A stretch of DNA of 64,000 bases from Forficula auricularia. Taxonomy: Eukaryota > Arthropoda > Insecta > Dermaptera > Forficulidae. The stretch is from positions 6,783,171 to 6,847,170 of the forward strand of contig JALMQS010000816.1 in assembly GCA_024734495.1 (NCBI GenBank), read 5' to 3'. Of this stretch, positions 44,401-52,111 are shown in pieces. The notes under the pieces were generated by a model. It had not been told where the DNA came from and did no database searches. It was given only the letters and a program-made list of their open reading frames with translations. Numbering within the stretch: position 1 is the stretch's first letter; each line of letters begins with the position of its first letter. A program made the translations under genes and the position numbers.

Positions 44401-47400
44401 GAAGCTCGGCCCTCCGGGCTGGTGTCCTGGCGGGCAGCGTCTCGGTCCAAAAATTGTCTTCCTCTTAAAAAACCACACTCCAAATGTATACCGGTAAACT
44501 ACTGAAAATACATCGTCTCTTAAAAGTTTCGCTTCTTTAACTTTTGAGTGGCGAGGGAGAGGGGGGGGTATAATGATCAATATATTTAATGTTTCTTAAT
44601 TTAAAATGAATTGGAGTCTTTCATTTCAAAATTCGAGTCCAAATTAGAATTATATTTCAAATTTGCCTGGTTAATGAAAATCGATTGGAGCCATCAGTTT
44701 AAAATCCGCGCTGACAATTATATTTCAAATTTGCCTCGTTAATTAATATATATTTAATGTTTCTTAATTTAAAACCTATTGGTGTTTTTTCATTTTCATT
44801 CGAATTCAAATGAATACAATATTATCTCGACACAAAGTTCAAATCAAAAATATAGTTTTAGTAATAGAAATCAAGATACATTAATGTTGCAATGGTGTAA
44901 TCGATAGAGCTGATGACCATAGTTCAAGAGTTCGTCGGTTCGATTCTAGGCAAGAGCGTAATTTTTTTAATTAAATTTCTCTCAGCGTTGTTACAAATTA
45001 ATCTAGACAAATATATATAGTATTCGACCACTGTACCCCCTCCTCCCCACATCCACACCCGCTCCGCATCAAGATCGCTTTCTCATCCTCAAAACTTGTT
45101 AATAGAGTTTGTTTCATCAAAATCGTTAGAGCCGTTTAAAAAAAAAAAAAAATACAAATACAAATACTTACATATATATACCTGGAAGACCGAGCTTTGT
45201 TGGGGTTTAGTTAATGCTTGACAACAACACACCACAATCACACTATTTCTTCAAGGCCTTTGAGAAAAAAGGATTAACCCAACCCATTGTCTGCCTGGGT
45301 ACGGTACAAAAGGAAAAGAGTAACCTTTTTTAAAACCCTAAGAATGGGATTTGTCTACCTGAGAATAATTAATTTGATTACGAAAAAACCCATCAAAAAC
45401 AATTTTGTCGAAGATGAGACCGTGGGAGATCGAATTGTCACCCCAAAAACCCCCTAACCCGTGAATTTCATCAAAATCGGTAGAGCCGTTTTCAAAATAG
45501 AACTAAGATACAAATATATATACAAACAAATATATTTATATATAAATAAATAAATATACAATTTTTGCTCGTTTAATAAATAGTAGATAAATAGGGGTAT
45601 AAATATATAAATATTAGAGTGGTCCTTATTTTGACTATTTTCGAATTTTTACGCTGACAGAGGCTCATATGGTTCGAAATAAATAAAAAAAATATCCGCC
45701 CAAGTTTCAAGTCTCTATCTCAATTTTAACCTGTGTCGCACAGCGATGCAAGTTTCACATCTAAATAACATGGGTTTTTTGGCATTGAACGATCAATTTT
45801 TTATTCAAACCAAAGTAATGCTTCAGAAAATTCGAAACTCCGTAGACTTTATCCTTATACTAGTAGCTATCCCTCAGAATTTTTACAGATTTTTAGCTAT
45901 TATAATTTTGGAGTCTATAACTTACTAACACTAAGATATAGCAGTATTTTATCTAGCTGTAACTCCAAAATTAGAATAGCTAAAATCTTTAAAAATTTTG
46001 AAGGATAGCTACTATTATAAGGATAATGTCTACAGAGTTTCAAATTTTTTGAACCATTGCTTTGGCCGGAAAAAATTTGATATTTCAATACAAAAAACCC
46101 CATGTTATTTAGATGGGAAAATTGCATCGCTGTGGGGCTGAGGTTAAAATTGAGATAGAGACTTGAAAATTGGGGAAATTTTTTTTATTTATTTCGAGCT
46201 ATATAAGCCAGGGAATCGGATTAGCCGAGAGCTTAAAGACACTAGCTTTCTAAGCAGGAGTCCCGGGTTCGAGTCCTAGTCCCTGCATTGATATTTGACC
46301 GGCTATAATCTCATTCCTAGTCACCAATCCGTCTGGCAAGCGTGGTGACTTAATGCCAACCCCCTTCCATTTGATGAAAGAGGCCTATATTCAGCAGTGG
46401 ATTGTCGCTATCGACAGGCTGATGATGATGATGATGATGATATAAGCCAGAGTCAGAGTAAAACTCGAAAATACCCAAAATAAGGATTATCCTAGTAAAT
46501 ATATTATATAAATATTAGGTGAAGTAAAAGTTTCTGAGCCTTTTCCGTTAGATGACTTTAATGAGCCATATCTCACGATGTATACGTCGGATCTCGTCAT
46601 TCTTTTTTACGATTTAAAGGTGACATAACGCTTTAAAAAAAGTTATTTGACAGTTTTATGTTTGGTGAAGCCAGTTGTGTGTTGAAGCGTTCCAAAATGG
46701 AGATAAAAAAGAAAATTCGATACATTCTTCAGTACCAGTAGAACTAAGTGCAAAAAGCGGACCAGGCGGCCAAAACAATTTATGCTGTTTATGGACCCAA
46801 TACAGTATCGAATGCAACAGAAAAGCGTTAGTTCCAATGATTCCGTTCTGGTAATATGGACGTCGAAGATGAGACACTCTCTGGTAGGCCAATCCTCGAA
46901 AATGTCGATAAAATCATGGAAATTGTCGAGTCGGACTAGCATGCAAGCACTTATTCCATTGCCCAGGAACTGAAGATTAGCCAGAAAACCATTTGAAACC
47001 ATTTGCATAAGTCTGGTCTCAAGAAGAAGCTCGATGTATGGATGCCACACGAATTGACACAAAAGACACTTTTGGACCGAATTGATGCCTGCGATTTTTT
47101 GCTGAATCGATGGCGATGGCGATGGGAATGGTGACTGGCGATGAAGAATGGGTCACATACGACAACAACAGGGAAAAAAGTTCGTGGTCCAAGCGCGGTG
47201 AGCCGACCCAAACGATCGCCAAGCTCGGATTAACGGCCAAGATGGTTTTGCTGTGTGTTTGGTGGGATTGGAAGGAAACCACCCACTATTCTGACCTAAA
47301 CTGTCAACAACTGACCAGATTGAAGCAGGCGAGAAGCGGCCAGAATTGACCAATAGAAAAGGTGTTGTGTTCAATCAAGTGGACGCCAGGCCGCACACAT

Positions 47401-50400
47401 CGTTAACGACGCGCCAGAAGCTCCGAGAGCTTGAATGGGAGGTTATATCGCACCCACCGTATAGCCCAGACCTGGCACAAAGCGATTATCACCTTTTCAA
47501 GCATTTGAAAATTTTTCTTGATGGTACAAAACTGGCCTCAAGAGAGGCTTGTGAAAATGAGCTGTCAAGTTTTTCATCAATAGGGACGAGCACTTCTTCA
47601 ATCCCGGAATTATGAGATTGCCTTCAAAAAGTACAAAAGTTACCGAACAAAACGGCGCATATTTGATCTAAATCAGAAAATCCTAACTTGTCGAAATAGA
47701 AAAAAAATGCTCAGAACTTTTTACTTCACCTATTATATGTAGGTTAAAGAAGTGGTCTTCAAACTATGTCGTCTAATTGAGGGTTTTCAATATTTAATTG
47801 ATACCTAGAAAAAAGAGTGTGTTAAAAGGAAGAGACGTAGTGTAGATCCCGCAACCGCGGGGGTCCTTGATAAATATTGTTGTTAAATACATAATTCTAT
47901 GAACATTGTTGTAATTGTAAGAGGCCCTATTGATTTTGTGGTGAGGGGGAGGTGAAATTTGACTCAAGTTTTGAAAAATTTTCCTCTAAAAATTATTTGC
48001 CCTGATAATAATTGGGAGGAATTCCTGATTTCCGTTAAATGCAGTGAGTATGAGTTAGAGAAAAAATAAAATATAATAAATAACCTGGAAACCATTCAAT
48101 TACAAAATTATATGTTGAACAATTTTCTAGATAAAAATTTTCTTCTAAAAATGATTTGTTCTTCGCTTCTATATTCAGTTTTCCAAAATTAATATATTGA
48201 GGTATTATAGTTATTTTATTGCCAGATTTGTTTAAGCAAAGCTTAGATTCTTCAAAATGATGAGAAATATCTTTTAAACATATTTTATGAGAATTGAATT
48301 GTTGTTTGAATAGTCCAATAATTAAAACTTTTATCGGTAACTGAAATACAACACCCACATATTAGCATCCATTCTCCAATAAGTTACCGAACACTCTTAG
48401 ATTAGATACTTAATGATGGCACACTACCCACACTAAATTAAATTAAATAGTAACTTTTTAGGGTAGTATCATGTTAAAATATTTTTCTATATGAAAGGCA
48501 GTGGCGTAGCTATAGTATACCGTAGAGCAGCGATTCCTAACAGGTGGGCCGCGGAAAGTATTAGAATTTTTTTAAGTTTTTATATCTTTAGAAATAAAAA
48601 AAATAAATAAAAAAACATGTTACTAGTTACTTTACCATACAATGTAATCGTGCATGAAAAAAGTGGTATTTTTCCATCTTTTTTTCAAAATATCTAAAAA
48701 ACGGCTTAAACTATTTCGATTAAAAAAATTGAGCAAAACCATGGCATTTCGCTCTACAAAAAAGCTCTAATAAGTGAACATCGAAAAAATTATATTTTTT
48801 GAGATAATAATTGTTTTGTCAAAATGTCTGTTAGTCTAGTCAATCTGTGCGTTATCAAATTTTTGTGTACGAGCTAGCTCAAAAACTAGTGAGAATTGGT
48901 GAGGAGGTCACTGGCCCTCTATCGTTTGGTTGGTCGATTGTTTGGTCTCCTTTGAATGGGACCCTTTGTGTCCCTGCATGAGGGCAAATGAGCTTCCTGT
49001 TAATTGCATTTGAGAAAGGGAACAATGTCCTTTGAGGGCCTATGGGTGAAAGGCTTTCTTTGTTATGGCTTTTGTGCATGTAGCCATTGTTTGGTGTCTT
49101 AATGTGTGAGGGAACAATAGCCCTATTGAATGCATCAATTGTTGTTGTCCGAAGGCCATTGGCATGTCGTCAGAAATGCATCTGTTGTATTTGTTCCAAA
49201 GGTCATCGCCCGTCGCCACAAGGGGTTATCTCCAATTTTTCAAATTTTTCAGGAGAAACAAAAAACTGTTAATCGATTAGCTACAATAGCGTAGTATTTT
49301 TATGCTAATAAGGGATCATCTCTTGTACAAAAAAATCCTTTTGATTTTTTTTTAACAGAGGGGCCCCTTTTTCAAAATCACCGATTCAATTATTGTCAAT
49401 ATTTTTCGTTGATTTTCTAGTAGCTTTTAATTTAATGAGCGTATTAGATTGAAATAACAATATTTAGTCAAAATTTTAATTATTAATTATTCCTTTTTTC
49501 GGGATTTCCGTTTAGTAAAAGTGTTAATGACAACATCAAAGTTCAAATTTCGAGCCATGGAATCTTCCATTGATAGAATAGCTAAGTTGTGTAACCTTTC
49601 TTGTCCCATAGAATTTGTTAAATAAATTTTTATCAATTTTTATTTTGAAAATAATCGCTTTCGGAACTAGCCATAGACAGAGGAATGGTTACAAATAATA
49701 GAAATGCAGTGGACACTTCAAGAAAGCAAGAAGACATAAAATGATTCTTTAGGTTTAATAAATCAGCAAGTTCTCTTATGTAGGGTTTTCCATTAAGGAC
49801 GTTCGAACTTTAAATTTAAATAAAAAAAAATTATGTATGAGATATCATTAATTTATTTTTTTATTTGAAAGACTATATGCTTACATTTATGTATGTGATT
49901 TAATATCGCCACTGCTTTGATGTGTTGCGCGTATACAAGAGATCCAATTTTCGATGACCCAACTGCATAAATGGAGCCATATGTTTACTTTTAAGGCCTC
50001 AATCATCTGCGGCTTTAAGTTTATTTTTTTAATTCCAGAAAAAGTCACTGTTTGGTGTGAATTTTGGTCCGGCGTGGTCATTGGCCCGTACTTTTTCCAA
50101 AATGAAGCTGACGCGCCATAACTGTCACCGAGGAGAGGTACAAGTCGAAGATAACCAATTTTTTGTTGTCTAAATTGGAAAATATGGATATCACCGACAT
50201 GTGGTTCCAACAAGAAAGAGCCACGTGCCACACAGCGCATGCAACAATGAATCTTCTGCTCGACAAATTCAACGGGATGGCTATCCCACGTTTCGTGGTC
50301 ACAGAGATCGTATGATTTAACGCCATTAGACTTTTTCTTGTGGGGCCATGTTAAATAAAGAGTCTATGCGAATAAGCTGCAGACGATTGATGTCTTAAAA

Positions 50401-52051
50401 CGCAACATATCAAATACCATCAATGATATCGGGCCCGATTTATGCGTTTGGATCATCGAAAATTGGACCTCTCGGATACATGCAGCCCATCGAAACAGCT
50501 GCTTCCATTTGACGGATATTATATTCCATTCATAAATGTAAGCATATTCTCTTTCAAATAATTTTTTTTTTTAATGATATCTCATACACCAGTGTTCCGC
50601 AAACTTCTTGTCTTCAAGGTACATTTATCAAATCAAGAAATTTTAAAGCAGGCTTGTCCAAACCGCGGCTCTAGATAGATGGCTCTCAATGTGACAAAAA
50701 ATCGCAAACTTACAAATTTTATGAGATTGTGACTAAAAATCCCAGTGCTATTACTAAAAATACAATATTTTTAACTTGCTATTAATTTATGACCTAAATA
50801 ATGAATTTTCGAATCTAACACGTTATTTTGTAATGAGATACTCATAAAGTGATTCTTAAATAATTTTATTTATTCAAGTATCTATTTTTAAGTATGAAGC
50901 ACACAAAGAATTCATTATTTAAATATTTGATGAGCATTTTGAGAATTCACTACAGAATTCTTTGTGCCAAATATCGAAGGATTTATGTCCCAAAAACAAT
51001 GGCAACTTCTCACTAAAATTTTATGTTGCTGATTTGTCTCTTATATTTATAATAAAAAATTTATAAAGTAACAAAGATTAATTTCTTAAGTATATTAAGT
51101 ATACACATTCTACGTTTTTTGCTCATCAGCTATTATTAGCGTTAGTGTATTTTATGTGTGACCCAAAACAGCTCATATTCTTTCAATGTGGCCCAGGGAA
51201 GCTAAAAGCTTGGACACCCCTGTTTTAGAGGTACACCAAAGAAAAAAACCAATGTTTATTTAATATTTATTTATTATTAAAACCAATAAAATATGAAAAA
51301 TTTAGTTGGTTCATGTCCATTTTAATAATAAAAATGTGTGTGTCAGCTCCGACGCACGACTGGAGTTTACTCATTCAGATCGACTGTCTAAATAGGCACA
51401 AAAAAGGCTTACTAGTCTAAGAAAAAGATTAATACCATATCAAATGATAAATAAACGAATCAGTTAAAATACCTAAATAAAATTTCAAATATTAATTAGA
51501 TCAATAGCGCCGTCGTTATTAATTACTGTGACTAGAGGCTTATGGTAACTGAAATAAGACACAGGAACGTTGGTAGATATGTGGTTCACAAATCTTACCC
51601 ACAAATCAATACCCACGAATTATAAATAAAATCTATAATATAAATGTTATATAAATTATAAATAAATATTATAATTAAATTTAAAATAAGAATTATATAT
51701 AATATAATATATATAATATAATATGTATGATATATCTAAAATAATAACAATAAAGTATAAATATAACATAAGTATATAATATAAAAAATGAAAAGTTATA
51801 GTGATTGTCTAATTATCTAAGTTTAACCATAATACGTTAGAGAAAGAAGTATCAAATTATAGGGTTGAATTGTATATGATATATATAAATAAAACCATCA
51901 TTTAATTTTTGAGATTAATTAAATGAAAATTTCTAAATGTCAAGAAATAAAGTTTCAAATGTTTTAAAAAATAAATAAGCACTCGACAGGGATGGAACCT
52001 GTCATGTTGCATTTATATATATATAATAATAATAATAACAATAGTAATATA

Positions 52052-52111
<60 letters not shown>
